Origin: JBGOUJ01 sp041477005
GTDB lineage: Bacteria; Acidobacteriota; Terriglobia; Bryobacterales; JACQDG01
Direction of reading: 5' to 3'
Assembly (NCBI GenBank): GCA_041477005.1
Contig: JBGOUJ010000010.1
Location: forward strand, 1-37,767
DNA: 37,767 nucleotides
The notes below the pieces were generated by a model that had not been told where the DNA came from, did no database searches, and saw nothing but the letters and a program-made list of their open reading frames with translations. Shown here in pieces: positions 23,298 to 31,629 of this stretch (positions within the stretch are counted from its first letter, which is position 1; each line of letters begins with the position of its first letter). The position numbers and the translations under genes were made by a program.

Positions 23298-24311
23298 TCA
23301 CTCCGGCCGGATCACCACTTCCACCGCCTCGCCGGTCTGCAAGGCAGGCAGCACCGGCCGGATGCCGTCCAGCCCGATGCGGTGGGTCACGATCGACTCG
23401 AGCGGCAGCCGGCCGCTCTCGATGGTCCGCACCGTCTGCGGGAACGTTCCGCCGGCGATAAAGGTGCCCACCACGCTGATCTCGTGGCGCGTGATCTCGT
23501 ATTGACTGACGGCCGGCGTGGCCCGCTGGTTCATGCCGAACAGCACGATGCGCCCGCCCCGGCGGACCAGCCGCAGCGCCTCGCCCAGCAGCGACCCCAC
23601 CGTATCCACCACGATGTCGGCGCCCAGCCCGCTCCATTCCCGCACCGGGGCGGCCATGTCGCCTTGCTGTGGGTTCCACACCACATCGGCTCCCGCCTGC
23701 AGGGCCAGGCGGCTGCGCGCCGGGGAAACCTCGGCCACCCCGACTCGCCCGGCGCCGCCCATCCGGAACAACATCAGAAACAGCAACCCGATCGGCCCCG
23801 CGCCCAGAATGACGACGTTGTCGCCCATCCGCAGGCCCGCCTGCCCGAAGCCGCGCAGCACGCAGGAAAGCGGCTCGGCAAAGATCGCCTGCTCCAGCGG
23901 CGCCTGCTTGCTGATCGGGTAGAGCGCCCGCGCCGGCGCGACGTTGTATTCCGCAAAGCCGCCGTCGAGAAAAATGCCCAGGGTGGTCATGTTCAGGCAC
24001 AGGTTCGCCGCGCCCCGCCGGCAATAGACGCAACGGCCGCAGGTGAGGTTGGGGTCGACAACCACGCGGTCCCCGGGCCGCAATCCCTCCACGGCGTCAC
24101 CCGCCTGCACCACCTCGCCGACATATTCGTGGCCGAGGATGCAGCCGGCCGTGGCGGGATGTCCGGGCGGGTCGGCCAGGATGTGCAGATCGGTGCCGCA
24201 GATGCTGGCGGCCTCCACCCGTAGCAGCACGTCATCGTCCCCGTGGATTTGGGGCTGTGCGCGCCGCTCCACCCGCAGGTCGCCGGGGCCGTGAAACACC
24301 GCGCATTTCAT
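23298..24311 (-). CDS. Zinc-dependent alcohol/polyol dehydrogenase (MDR family)
   Basis: A 337-residue medium-chain dehydrogenase that oxidises an alcohol or polyol with NAD(P). The catalytic zinc site includes Cys38 in CGTDLHI and His61-Glu62 in GHEYVGEVV. The structural zinc site is complete: Cys91, Cys94, Cys97 and Cys105 (CGRCVYC … C). The NAD-binding loop is VVILGAGPIGLLFLML, and the domain has EVSPARSRLALQAGADVV. It resembles threonine or sorbitol dehydrogenases; the substrate cannot be set. It is divergent from an RraA-type gene with only 30 bases between the starts, so their promoters must share that space or lie inside the genes. That arrangement suggests common control. Confidence 0.9.
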   Translation of the reverse strand: MKCAVFHGPGDLRVERRAQPQIHGDDDVLLRVEAASICGTDLHILADPPGHPATAGCILGHEYVGEVVQAGDAVEGLRPGDRVVVDPNLTCGRCVYCRRGAANLCLNMTTLGIFLDGGFAEYNVAPARALYPISKQAPLEQAIFAEPLSCVLRGFGQAGLRMGDNVVILGAGPIGLLFLMLFRMGGAGRVGVAEVSPARSRLALQAGADVVWNPQQGDMAAPVREWSGLGADIVVDTVGSLLGEALRLVRRGGRIVLFGMNQRATPAVSQYEITRHEISVVGTFIAGGTFPQTVRTIESGRLPLESIVTHRIGLDGIRPVLPALQTGEAVEVVIRPE

Positions 24312-24341
24312 ATTGTGTTCTCTAGTGCTAGATTAACACGC

Positions 24342-25016
24342 ATGCAACCTAACCAGGACGAAGCCTTGTTTGCGGTGATGAAGAACGAGCTGTTCAGCGC
24401 GGCGCTGGGCGACGTGCTCGATCAACTGGGCGCGCGCCATCAGTTTCTGCCGTCCTCGATCCGCCCGCTGCGGCCGGAGATGGTCCTCGCTGGCCGGGCG
24501 ATGCCGGTGATGCTCGCCAGTGGGACGCCGCCCGCGAGCGGGGCGGGCGATGCCCGGTTCGGCAAGATGCTCGACGCTCTGGACGCGCTCCGCCCCGGCG
24601 AGGTCTATCTGGTCGACGGCGGCGGGGCGCCCTACGCCCTCTGGGGCGAGCTGATGGGCGCGCGCGCGGGTAAGCTCGGAGCCGCCGGAGTGGTCCTCAA
24701 CGGTTTCCACCGGGACACCAGCGGCATCCTGGCCCTGGACTTACCGACCTTCTCCCACGGCGGCTACGCCCAGGACGTGAGCGGGCGCGGCTACGTGGCC
24801 GACTTCCGGGTCCCCATCCGCATTGGAGAGGTCCAGATTGCTCCCGGCGACGTCGTCTTCGGCGATGTCGACGGGGTGCTGATCGTCCCGGCCGGGATGC
24901 TGGAGACGGTGGTCGGGCAGGCCTTGGAAAAGGTGCGCGGCGAAAACCAGGTGCGCCAGGCGTTCGGCGAAGGAATGTCCGCCGTGGAGGCCTTCGCGCG
25001 GTATCAGGTCATGTAG
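24342..25016 (+). CDS. RraA-family protein (aldolase-like or regulator of RNase E-like)
   Basis: A 224-residue protein. It has DVLDQLGARHQFLPSSIRPL near the start, AGKLGAAGVVLNGFHRDTSGI around residue 110-130 (the family usually has VDG before the conserved Arg-Asp; here LNG) and GDVVFGDVDGVLIVPAG. In this family the active members are 4-hydroxy-4-methyl-2-oxoglutarate aldolases, lyases of other 2-oxo acids, or RNase E inhibitors; which of these cannot be decided, but pairing with a dehydrogenase suggests a metabolic role. ATG 24342 was chosen because homologous starts begin near FAVMKNELFSAALGDVL and no earlier ATG leaves room. It is convergent with the 125-residue gene; a 16-bp repeat array lies between. 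Confidence 0.85.
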   Translation: MQPNQDEALFAVMKNELFSAALGDVLDQLGARHQFLPSSIRPLRPEMVLAGRAMPVMLASGTPPASGAGDARFGKMLDALDALRPGEVYLVDGGGAPYALWGELMGARAGKLGAAGVVLNGFHRDTSGILALDLPTFSHGGYAQDVSGRGYVADFRVPIRIGEVQIAPGDVVFGDVDGVLIVPAGMLETVVGQALEKVRGENQVRQAFGEGMSAVEAFARYQVM

Positions 25017-25071
25017 GAAGCTCGGAGCCCGCGCCGGGGCGCCGCCCCTGATCCAGTGGAGGAGCGGTTGG

Positions 25072-25167
25072 CGCTATGCGATGTGAGGTGCCATGCCATG
25101 TGGCCGCGATGCCATGTGGCGCTACGCGATGTGAGCCCTACGCGGTGTAAGCTCTGCGCGGCGTAAG
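25072..25167. repeat. Degenerate 16-bp tandem array
   Basis: Six consecutive 16-base units, starting at 25072, 25088, 25104, 25120, 25136 and 25152, share the pattern cgctacGCGATGTGag with changes; a partial seventh (CTTGCGGG) follows. There is no coding role. The array lies in the spacer between convergent genes and is long enough to vary in copy number among strains. Confidence 0.75.
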
Positions 25168-25185
25168 CTTGCGGGTTTTGGGGCG

Positions 25186-25563
25186 CTACATGGAGCGGAT
25201 TTCGAGAATCCGCGAGGTCATGATCGTGCGATGTTCGGGGTGCCGGAACTCCAGGTGCATGCCGCGGCCGATGAACCGGACCTTGAGCATCGAGCCGCCC
25301 CAATTGGAGCCGTGAATCCGCACCAGCACCGGCTGCGGGCAAAACTGGGGATGGCCCGAAATCAGCGCGTGGCCGTGGCCGCGATTCACGATGTGGTAGT
25401 GCCGGTTCTGCGTCTGCACATCCAGCGCAGCCCCTTGCGGCAGATCGTCCAGGTAGACACCCCCCTCGATTTCCGACTGGATGATATTTCGATTTACCGC
25501 GTCGCTAAGATTGCGGTGCGGAACGAAAAGATCCGGCCTCGGTATGGAGGTTTGGGTGTCCAT
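25186..25563 (-). CDS. Small conserved hypothetical protein, beta-rich
   Basis: A 125-residue protein with no signal peptide. It has an N-terminal stretch (about 1-30) with RPDLFVPHRN, then alternating beta strands: AALDVQTQNRHYHIVNRG, ALISGHPQFCPQPVLVRIHG and FIGRGMHLEFRHPEHRTIMT. The last part, ISGHP…CP…IGRGMHLEF, reads like a small beta-barrel or sandwich; I think similar proteins occur in other acidobacteria but cannot name a family. ATG 25563 is preferred to 25593 because GAGATAGG lies close upstream. It is convergent with the RraA-like gene. Function unknown. Confidence 0.65.
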   Translation of the reverse strand: MDTQTSIPRPDLFVPHRNLSDAVNRNIIQSEIEGGVYLDDLPQGAALDVQTQNRHYHIVNRGHGHALISGHPQFCPQPVLVRIHGSNWGGSMLKVRFIGRGMHLEFRHPEHRTIMTSRILEIRSM

Positions 25564-26172
25564 GCCTATCTCAATCTTACTACAAGGGGGCAAGTAGCAA
25601 AATGGGAAATGCGGTCCGGGGAGGCTTCAAGGAGGGAGACCAGGACATGGGGCGGATTTGTCGGCCCCGGGTCGGGTGAGCGGCTTCCAGCGCCTCCCCC
25701 GGCCGGCGTTTAGCGTGGCCGGGCAAGAGCAAGGCTCACAATATCAGGAAGTTACAATTGGCCAGGCGTCTTTGCCGGCCTTCCGGACGGCGGTAGGCGT
25801 TCGACGAGGCGTTGTGCGGTGACTCACAGGTTGCGCGGCAGCGTGATAAAGGGAGCGCCGCGGCTCCTTGTGTGCGAACGACTCGCCGAAACCTGCTCAA
25901 CGAGATCAAGGGGGTCCAGTTCCGGGAGGTCATGCAGCTCGACGCGCGGCGGTGAAGGGCAACTCCTCGCCGAATTGGTACACGATGCTTCCGTTGTCCG
26001 CGGCGCGGCCCGGCCCGCAGGTGACCCTGCCGGTCGATCCGCCACGCCGACGTCTCTGCGCACGACCCGCCGCTTGGCCGGGTGTTTATTCTGACTTCTG
26101 GCTCCTGACTTCCGTCCTGCTGTTTAGAATGAGATGGGGAAAGGATACAACGACAGATCCACGGTGCGATCC
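25564..26172. other. Long spacer before the esterase operon, with remnants and a repeat
   Basis: No intact gene is supportable over these 609 bases. On the minus strand, two overlapping frames (about 25820-26060) give protein-like fragments such as SIVYQFGEELPFTA and RVELHDLPELDPLDLVEQV, separated by a frame change, suggesting a decayed gene. A short interspersed repeat lies at about 26070-26121. TAGAAT at 26125-26130 could be a -10 for the downstream gene and would give a leader of about 36 nt to ATG 26173. A good -35 is not seen. Confidence 0.4.
26070..26121 (+). repeat. GGTGTTTATTCTGACT repeat, copy 1
   Basis: The segment GCTTGGCCGGGTGTTTATTC, then TGACTTCTGGCTCCTGACTT and CCGTCCTGCTG, matches with few changes the segment at 35689-35734 (GGTTAGCCGGGTGTTGATTC, TGACTCCTGACTTCTGTCTT). 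A distinct repeat family from the TCAGC type, though also rich in CTGAC units. Confidence 0.7.
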
Positions 26173-28329
26173 ATGTTCAAAAAACTATTGGCGATAGCGC
26201 TCTACGCCGGTTTGGCGTGGGGGCAGGATGTCCATCCGGAGTTCAACGTGCTGTACGGGCGGCCGGAGTTCGAGCAGGCGGACCGCGTGCTGTCAAACCA
26301 CATCCGAAAACTCCTCAACGCCGTGCAACAGGAACGCGAGGGAGTGATTGCAAATATCCGCACCCCCACTGACCTCGAACGCTACCAGGCCGATACGCGG
26401 GCCTCGCTTGCCAGGGCGCTCGGCCCGCTTCCCGAGCGCGCACCGCTCCAGGCCAGGGTCACCGGCACGCTCGAGCGCGGCGCCTACACCGTGGAGAAGG
26501 TCATCTTTGAAAGCCGTCCGCGCACCTATGTGACTGCCGACGTGTACGTGCCGCGGAAGTCGCGGCCACCATTCCCGGCGGTGGTAGCGACCGTGGGGCA
26601 CTGGGGCGGCGGAAAGGCCTACGAAGATTACCAGCACATGGCCATGTATTTTGCGCGGCGCGGCTTTCTTGTGCTGGTTTATGATTTGCCGGGCATGGGC
26701 GAGCGCGTGGAGCACTACAGCCCGGTCTTTCACCGCACCATCATCGATCGCGGCGCCTCCGAGTATTTCGTCACCACGGAACACGGAATGGAGGCCAGCC
26801 GCGCCATGTTGGCCGGTGGAAACCTGCTGTCGTATCTGGTGTGGGATGGTATGCGGGCAGTGGATTATCTCACGGAGCGCAAGGACGTAGATCGAGAGCG
26901 GATCGCCGCCACCGGCGCTTCCGGCGGGGGCTGGGTCACCGAGGTTCTGGCGGCCTATGACCCACGGATCAAGGTGGCCATCCCGGTCTGCTACGGCGGC
27001 TGCAGCGCCGACCAACTTTTCGGAGCAAGAATCGGATCCGTCGACGTGGATGCGCTGATCGCCCCGCGGCCTTTCCTCATGATCGGCGCCACCGGCGATT
27101 CGCGCGCCAACGTGGTCGAGAAGCTCCATCGGCGGGACATCATCGCGCGGCTCTACGAGGTGGCCGGGCGCTCGGATCACACGCGCTTCATGATCGCCGA
27201 GAGCCGGCACGGTTATACCGACCCCATGTACCCGATCGCGCAGGAATGGCTCAGCCGCTGGTTGCGCCCGGAAAATCATGTGGACGATGCGCCCGAGCCG
27301 GCCGGGGCGTTGGAATCGGAAGCCTCTCTCGCCTGCACCCTCACCGGCCAGGTCAAAACGGCGCTTGGCGGGGAGACCGTGTTCTCGCTGCTGCGCGACG
27401 AAGCCCGCCGCGTACAGCCGGACCTGGCCTTGCCGCGCACGAGAGAGGAGTGGCCCGCGTGGGTCGAGCGCACGCGCCGGACGATTGCTTCCACGCTCGG
27501 CATGCCGGCGGAGCCGCCAGCGGAGCAGCCCCTCGTGGTCAGCCACGAAGACAAGGGCCGTTACGCGCTGGAGCGGCTGGTGTACTACAGCGAGCCTGGA
27601 GTCTATATTCCCGGGCTTTTGTTTCTGCCCAAAAACGAGCGTCCGGCGCCGGCGGTCGTGTTTGTCAATGAAGCCGGAAAGAGCGCGGATGGGGTTGTCG
27701 AGCGCTACTTGCGCCCGCTGGCCGAAGCGGGATACGCAGGGCTCTCGATTGACCTTCGAGGTGTGGGAGAAACCGCCCCTGCCGGCTCACAGGCCGTGGA
27801 CTACCGGGCCATTGTGATGGATAGCGAAAGCTCCGCTTTATACCAGGCTTTGCGCGCCGGCAGGTCGATCGTGGGGATGCGCGCTTACGACGTGCGGCGG
27901 GCGGTCGATTACCTGCTCACCAGAAAGGAAATCGATGGGCAGCGAATCAGCGCTGCCGGCTTCGGCTCCGGCGGCCTGCTGGTGTTGTACGCGGCAGCGC
28001 TCGATGACCGGATACGCTCCGTCGTTTCGATCGGCTCCCTGGTCAGCTACCGTTCGATCGTGGAGACCGAGTTGTACACTCATCGCCCCAGCGAATTTGT
28101 GCTTTCAGCGCTACGCCATTTCGATCTGCCGGGAGTGGCGGCGGCCATCGCGCCGCGGCCGCTCCAGCTCCTCAATACCGTCGATGCGGCGCAGCTTCCC
28201 GTCGAGACCGAGCAGTGCCGGGCGGCCTACGAGCTGACGCGCCGGGCCTATACCCTGGCGGGCGCGGCGGAGAACTTCCGCGTCGCCCGGGCAGAATCTC
28301 CGGCGGATATCCTGCGGACTTTGAAGTAG
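26173..28329 (+). CDS. Secreted protein with two alpha/beta-hydrolase domains
   Basis: A 718-residue protein with a short signal peptide (MFKKLLAIALYAGLAWGQ). The N-terminal hydrolase domain (about 90-390) has an oxyanion-type HWGGGKAYEDY, the nucleophile Ser250 in GASGGGW and a late His in ESRHGY. The second domain (about 420-718) has GVYIPGLLFLPKNERPAPAV, VDYRAI and the nucleophile-type Ser599 in GFGSGGLL. Both resemble acetyl xylan esterase or dienelactone-hydrolase-like folds, so it is probably a tandem esterase acting on an extracellular ester; a single function for each half is not assignable. ATG 26173 is preferred to 26134 because of the signal peptide and a likely upstream -10. It is followed after 17 bases by a CocE-type gene, then by an enolase-superfamily gene: an operon. 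Confidence 0.88.
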   Translation: MFKKLLAIALYAGLAWGQDVHPEFNVLYGRPEFEQADRVLSNHIRKLLNAVQQEREGVIANIRTPTDLERYQADTRASLARALGPLPERAPLQARVTGTLERGAYTVEKVIFESRPRTYVTADVYVPRKSRPPFPAVVATVGHWGGGKAYEDYQHMAMYFARRGFLVLVYDLPGMGERVEHYSPVFHRTIIDRGASEYFVTTEHGMEASRAMLAGGNLLSYLVWDGMRAVDYLTERKDVDRERIAATGASGGGWVTEVLAAYDPRIKVAIPVCYGGCSADQLFGARIGSVDVDALIAPRPFLMIGATGDSRANVVEKLHRRDIIARLYEVAGRSDHTRFMIAESRHGYTDPMYPIAQEWLSRWLRPENHVDDAPEPAGALESEASLACTLTGQVKTALGGETVFSLLRDEARRVQPDLALPRTREEWPAWVERTRRTIASTLGMPAEPPAEQPLVVSHEDKGRYALERLVYYSEPGVYIPGLLFLPKNERPAPAVVFVNEAGKSADGVVERYLRPLAEAGYAGLSIDLRGVGETAPAGSQAVDYRAIVMDSESSALYQALRAGRSIVGMRAYDVRRAVDYLLTRKEIDGQRISAAGFGSGGLLVLYAAALDDRIRSVVSIGSLVSYRSIVETELYTHRPSEFVLSALRHFDLPGVAAAIAPRPLQLLNTVDAAQLPVETEQCRAAYELTRRAYTLAGAAENFRVARAESPADILRTLK

Positions 28330-28346
28330 CGCGGCCTATCCAAATC

Positions 28347-30164
28347 ATGACCTTCGAACCTTGTTTCCAGCGGCCGGACTCAAGCGGCCGGTCCACGCCT
28401 GAGAAGGACGGTGTCCGGCTTGAACTGGATGTACCCATTCCCATGCGCGACGGAGTGCGCCTGGCCACCGACCTGTATTTTCCCGAGGAGACCGGCCCGC
28501 ATCCCGTGCTTCTCGAGAGGACGCCGTACGGCAAACACCAGTCGGTGATGGTGAATATCGGCGCCCCACCGTACCTGGCGCGTGACGGCTACGTGGTCGC
28601 CGTCCAGGATGTGCGTGGCCGCTACGCGTCCGAGGGCGCGTGGTATCCATTCGGCGACGACCTGTCCGGTGAAACCAGCGACGGCTACGACACCGTGGAG
28701 TGGCTCGCCGCGCAGCCGTTCTCGAACGGAAAGGTGGGGATTTTTGGCGGCTCCTATGCCGGATTCAACCAGTACACGATGGCCAAAAACATGCCGCCCC
28801 ACCTGGTGGCGACCTTCCCGCGCCAGGGGCCGCAGTGCCTGCACAACGAATGGGTCTACCGCGGCGGCGCCCTGGAATTCGCCTTCATGGCGCCGCGCTT
28901 CGCGCGGGTTCTCTCCGCTGAGGTTCTGCGCAACCGGCAGGTTCAGTTTTCACGGAAGGTCCGTGAACACCAGCTCGATCTGGCGAACCGCTGGCCCACG
29001 CCCAGCCACTACCTGTTCTCCGATCCCTTTCAATGGTTCCGGGACTACGTGTCGCGGCAAGAAGATGAGGTCTACTGGACCCAGTGGGACATCGCGGCGC
29101 ACTGGGCTTGCTTCGACCGTCCCAGTTACCACGTCGCCTCGTGGTTCGATATCTTTTGCGGCGGCACGCTGCGAAACTTCTGCGGCATGCGGGCGCGCGC
29201 CGGATCGGAAAAGGTCCGGCACGGCCACAAGCTGATTATCGGCCCATGGATTCACGGTCCGTTCATGGCGCAGGCGCCACAGGGCCGGCTGGCCGGCGAA
29301 ATGGATTTCGGCGAAGTGGCGCAATGGGACTACAAGGGGACCATGCTCCGCTGGTTTAATTGCTGGCTGAAGGATCGCGACGACGGGATCCGGGACGAAC
29401 CCGACGTGCGCTACTTCGTGATGGGACTGAACGATTGGAAGACCGCTCCGGACTGGCCGCCGCCCGGGATCGAGTACCGCAGATTTTATTTTCGCGACCA
29501 GCCCAGCGGGAGCGCCCACTCGCTGAACGACGGCAGTCTGAACCGGGACCCGCCTGGCGGTGGCGAGAGGCCGGCGGCGTTCTTGCACGATCCCGAGGAC
29601 CCGGTCGCCAGCAGCGGAGGCACGACCCTGTTCAATTTCTCTCCGCACGAATCCGCCGGGGCCGAAACCTGGGACGACCTGAACGCCCAAGCCGGCTCGC
29701 GCGACCAGAGGGCGATCGAAGCTCGATGCCTGACGTTCACCTCGGCACCGCTCGAGCAGGACCTGGAGGTGACCGGACCGGTCGAGGCCGTCATCTACCT
29801 GTCTTCGACCGCCGCCGACACCGATGTCATCGTGCGGCTCTGCGACGTCTATCCCGACGGACGTTCCATGCTGCTCTGCGACGGCATCCAGCGCGCCCGT
29901 TACCGGCAGTCGCCTTTCCGCTCCTCGCTGCTCGAACCCGGCAGAGTGTACGAGATCCGGGTCGATCTCTGGGCGACCAGCAATCTGTTCCGGGCGGGAC
30001 ACCGGATCCGCGTCGTCCTCAACAGCAGTTGTTTCCCGAGGTTTGACGTGAATCCGGGGGCGGGGAAGTCCGCGCTCGATTCCGGGGGCAGCTTGAAGGC
30101 GGAAAACCAGGTCTACCTGGACGGGTCGCGGCCTTCGCACGTGCTGTTGCCGGTAATGGCCTGA
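28347..30164 (+). CDS. Cytoplasmic CocE/NonD family hydrolase
   Basis: A 605-residue hydrolase without a signal peptide. The catalytic Ser136 lies in GGSYAGFN; the Asp is in SWFDIF, and GPWIHGPF is in the place of the His motif. The sequence starts RDGVRLATDLYFPEETGPHP, followed by RTPYGKHQSV, AVQDVRGRYASEG and DTVEWLAAQPFSNGKVGIFG, all usual for the family. A jelly-roll domain (about 400-600, DLEVTGPVEAVIYLSSTAAD) follows. Unlike the gene at 2058, it lacks the Glu-Asp carboxylate pair after the catalytic Asp, so an ordinary ester or acyl specificity is more likely. It is the middle gene of an operon: 17 bases after the double hydrolase, 13 before the enolase-superfamily gene. Confidence 0.9.
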   Translation: MTFEPCFQRPDSSGRSTPEKDGVRLELDVPIPMRDGVRLATDLYFPEETGPHPVLLERTPYGKHQSVMVNIGAPPYLARDGYVVAVQDVRGRYASEGAWYPFGDDLSGETSDGYDTVEWLAAQPFSNGKVGIFGGSYAGFNQYTMAKNMPPHLVATFPRQGPQCLHNEWVYRGGALEFAFMAPRFARVLSAEVLRNRQVQFSRKVREHQLDLANRWPTPSHYLFSDPFQWFRDYVSRQEDEVYWTQWDIAAHWACFDRPSYHVASWFDIFCGGTLRNFCGMRARAGSEKVRHGHKLIIGPWIHGPFMAQAPQGRLAGEMDFGEVAQWDYKGTMLRWFNCWLKDRDDGIRDEPDVRYFVMGLNDWKTAPDWPPPGIEYRRFYFRDQPSGSAHSLNDGSLNRDPPGGGERPAAFLHDPEDPVASSGGTTLFNFSPHESAGAETWDDLNAQAGSRDQRAIEARCLTFTSAPLEQDLEVTGPVEAVIYLSSTAADTDVIVRLCDVYPDGRSMLLCDGIQRARYRQSPFRSSLLEPGRVYEIRVDLWATSNLFRAGHRIRVVLNSSCFPRFDVNPGAGKSALDSGGSLKAENQVYLDGSRPSHVLLPVMA

Positions 30165-30170
30165 AGGAGG
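30164..30170 (+). promoter_or_regulatory. Strong ribosome-binding site of the enolase-superfamily gene
   Basis: AAGGAGG lies 7 bases before ATG at 30178 and overlaps the stop of the upstream hydrolase at its first base. It is the strongest Shine-Dalgarno site in the window. Confidence 0.75.
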
Positions 30171-30177
30171 CGCTCTA

Positions 30178-31302
30178 ATGAAGATCACGGAGTGGACCAT
30201 CCATACTCCGGACAAAGAGTTTCACGTTTTCGTGGAGCTGCACACGGATGAAGGCGTCAGCGGATGGGGCGCGGCTTACTCCCACAAGGGGCAGTTGGTG
30301 GGAGCACTCGATTGGCTGAAGCGCTTCGTCATCGGGGAAAACCCGCTGGAAGTGGAGCGCGTCACCGAAAAGCTCCACCAGATCACGTTCTGGCTCGGCC
30401 GCGGGGGCGCCATGACGCACGCCATCAGTGCGATCAACATCGCCCTATGGGACGTCGCCGGCAAGGCCTTCGGCCAGCCGGTTTCTGTACTCCTCGGAGG
30501 CAGCTATCAGACGGCGGTTCCCGCCTACGGATCGGTCCTCTTCGTTCCTGTGGAAACCCTGCCGCAGCGCATCGAGGAGATGCGCGGCCGAGGCTTCCGC
30601 GCCATCAAGCTCGGTTGGGATCCGTTCGGGCAGCAAAGTCTGGCGGATGACGAGATCCTGATCCGCACCGCGAGAAAGGCCGCCGGCGACGAGACGACGC
30701 TGCTGATCGACGCCGGCGGAAGCTATCCGTTCTGGAAGCTGCGCCTCAAAGATGCGCTCGAGCGCGCGAGGATGCTGTCGAACTACCGGGTCTATTGGTT
30801 TGAGGAGGCGCTGGCGCCCGATGACCTCGAAGGCTATGCGCGCCTGACCGACCAGTCGCCGGTCAAGATCGCTCACGGCGAGGTGCTGACGCGGCGACAG
30901 TCGTTCCTGCCGTATTTTCAACGCCGGGCGATGGACATCGTGCAACCGGACGTGTGCAAGGTGGGGGGCCTCTCGGAGGCGCGCCGGATCGCCTGGCTGG
31001 CCGCCGAGCACGGCATCGAACTGGTGCCTCACGGATGGAACACGGCGGTCGGCGTCGCGGCCGACATTCACCTGGTGGCTTCACTGCCCACGCGGTCCTA
31101 TGTAGAGTTCAACGTGGGCAACCCGCTGGTGGAGGAGTTGATCGACCCGCCGTTCCGGCTGGATTCCGAGGGCTGCCTGCGCGTGCCCACGACGCCCGGC
31201 CTCGGGGTTGAACTCGACCGGGACCGTCTCAAATATTTTGCCGAGTCTGGTTTCGCGAGCGGCACCTGGACTTGGGACGAGCGGAAGGAGTTCGGAGGGT
31301 GA
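30178..31302 (+). CDS. Enolase-superfamily sugar-acid dehydratase or racemase (mandelate racemase/MLE type)
   Basis: A 374-residue protein with an N-terminal capping domain (about 1-120) and a barrel (about 125-340). Metal-ligand candidates Asp178 (LLIDAGG), Glu209 or Glu210 (WFEEAL) and Glu235 (AHGEV) are present, together with Lys144 (AIKLGW), Asp258 (QPDVCK) and His285 (PHGWNT), which form the acid/base pair of the rhamnonate- and mannonate-type branches. The usual second Lys of KxK is replaced by Gly146. The family removes an alpha proton from a carboxylate, most often dehydrating a sugar acid. Placed after two esterases, it may act on the acid they release, which is inference. Specificity is unknown. 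Confidence 0.88.
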   Translation: MKITEWTIHTPDKEFHVFVELHTDEGVSGWGAAYSHKGQLVGALDWLKRFVIGENPLEVERVTEKLHQITFWLGRGGAMTHAISAINIALWDVAGKAFGQPVSVLLGGSYQTAVPAYGSVLFVPVETLPQRIEEMRGRGFRAIKLGWDPFGQQSLADDEILIRTARKAAGDETTLLIDAGGSYPFWKLRLKDALERARMLSNYRVYWFEEALAPDDLEGYARLTDQSPVKIAHGEVLTRRQSFLPYFQRRAMDIVQPDVCKVGGLSEARRIAWLAAEHGIELVPHGWNTAVGVAADIHLVASLPTRSYVEFNVGNPLVEELIDPPFRLDSEGCLRVPTTPGLGVELDRDRLKYFAESGFASGTWTWDERKEFGG

Positions 31303-31326
31303 TGGGGCCGGGTCAGGCGGCTGGAG

Positions 31327-31349
31327 TATAATGGTCACTGGGGTGACCA
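31327..31349 (+). promoter_or_regulatory. Promoter -10 with overlapping palindromic operator of the Phd-like gene
   Basis: A consensus TATAAT (31327-31332) overlaps by one base a perfect palindrome TGGTCAC (31332-31338), spacer TGGG, GTGACCA (31343-31349), which ends one base before the GTG start at 31351. The start of transcription would be near 31339, inside the palindrome, so the mRNA leader is only about 11 nt. An operator at this place is typical for a self-repressing antitoxin. There is no good -35. Confidence 0.6.
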
Positions 31350-31350
31350 C

Positions 31351-31629
31351 GTGAGGATCAGCACCGTTCGCGAGTTCCGTGATCACGCAACAGGTCTCTT
31401 GCGGTCCAAGGATCCGATTCTCGTGACGCGCCGCGGCCGTTTGGCGGGAGTGTTCTTTCCGTGGCCGGAAGCCACGCTGCCGATCGAGTTTAAGCGGGAG
31501 CTTTTCAGCGTGCTGAGCGCCGAAGTTCGACGCCAAATCAAAAAGCGGGGGCTCAGCGAAGACGAAGTGGTTGCGGATTTCGAATCCTGGCGGAAGAGCC
31601 GAAATCCTCTCACGGCAGAGCAAATGTGA
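31351..31629 (+). CDS. Phd/YefM-like antitoxin, orphan
   Basis: A 92-residue protein. Residues 1-45 have the Phd/YefM DNA-binding fold (MRISTVREFRDHATGLLRSK, PILVTRRGRLAGVFFP). The C-terminal half is basic and helical, as expected of the part that binds a toxin (RRQIKKRGLSEDEVVADFES). GTG at 31351 follows a palindromic operator that overlaps the promoter, suggesting self-repression. No toxin gene lies next to it: the preceding gene is an enolase-superfamily enzyme and the following gene is convergent, overlapping its 3' end by 20 bases. It may therefore be a solitary antitoxin or a general regulator. Confidence 0.75.
   Translation: MRISTVREFRDHATGLLRSKDPILVTRRGRLAGVFFPWPEATLPIEFKRELFSVLSAEVRRQIKKRGLSEDEVVADFESWRKSRNPLTAEQM

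Noticed and set aside
25072..25167. CRISPR array
   Set aside because: Units are 16 bases, contiguous and degenerate, with no spacers and no cas genes.
25819..26094. 91-codon plus-strand frame in the spacer
   Set aside because: Arg- and Ser-rich without pattern, no ribosome-binding site; better read as non-coding or as a decayed minus-strand gene.
31303..31350. A toxin gene before the Phd-like antitoxin
   Set aside because: The 48-base space holds only the promoter and palindrome; the upstream gene is an enolase-superfamily enzyme.
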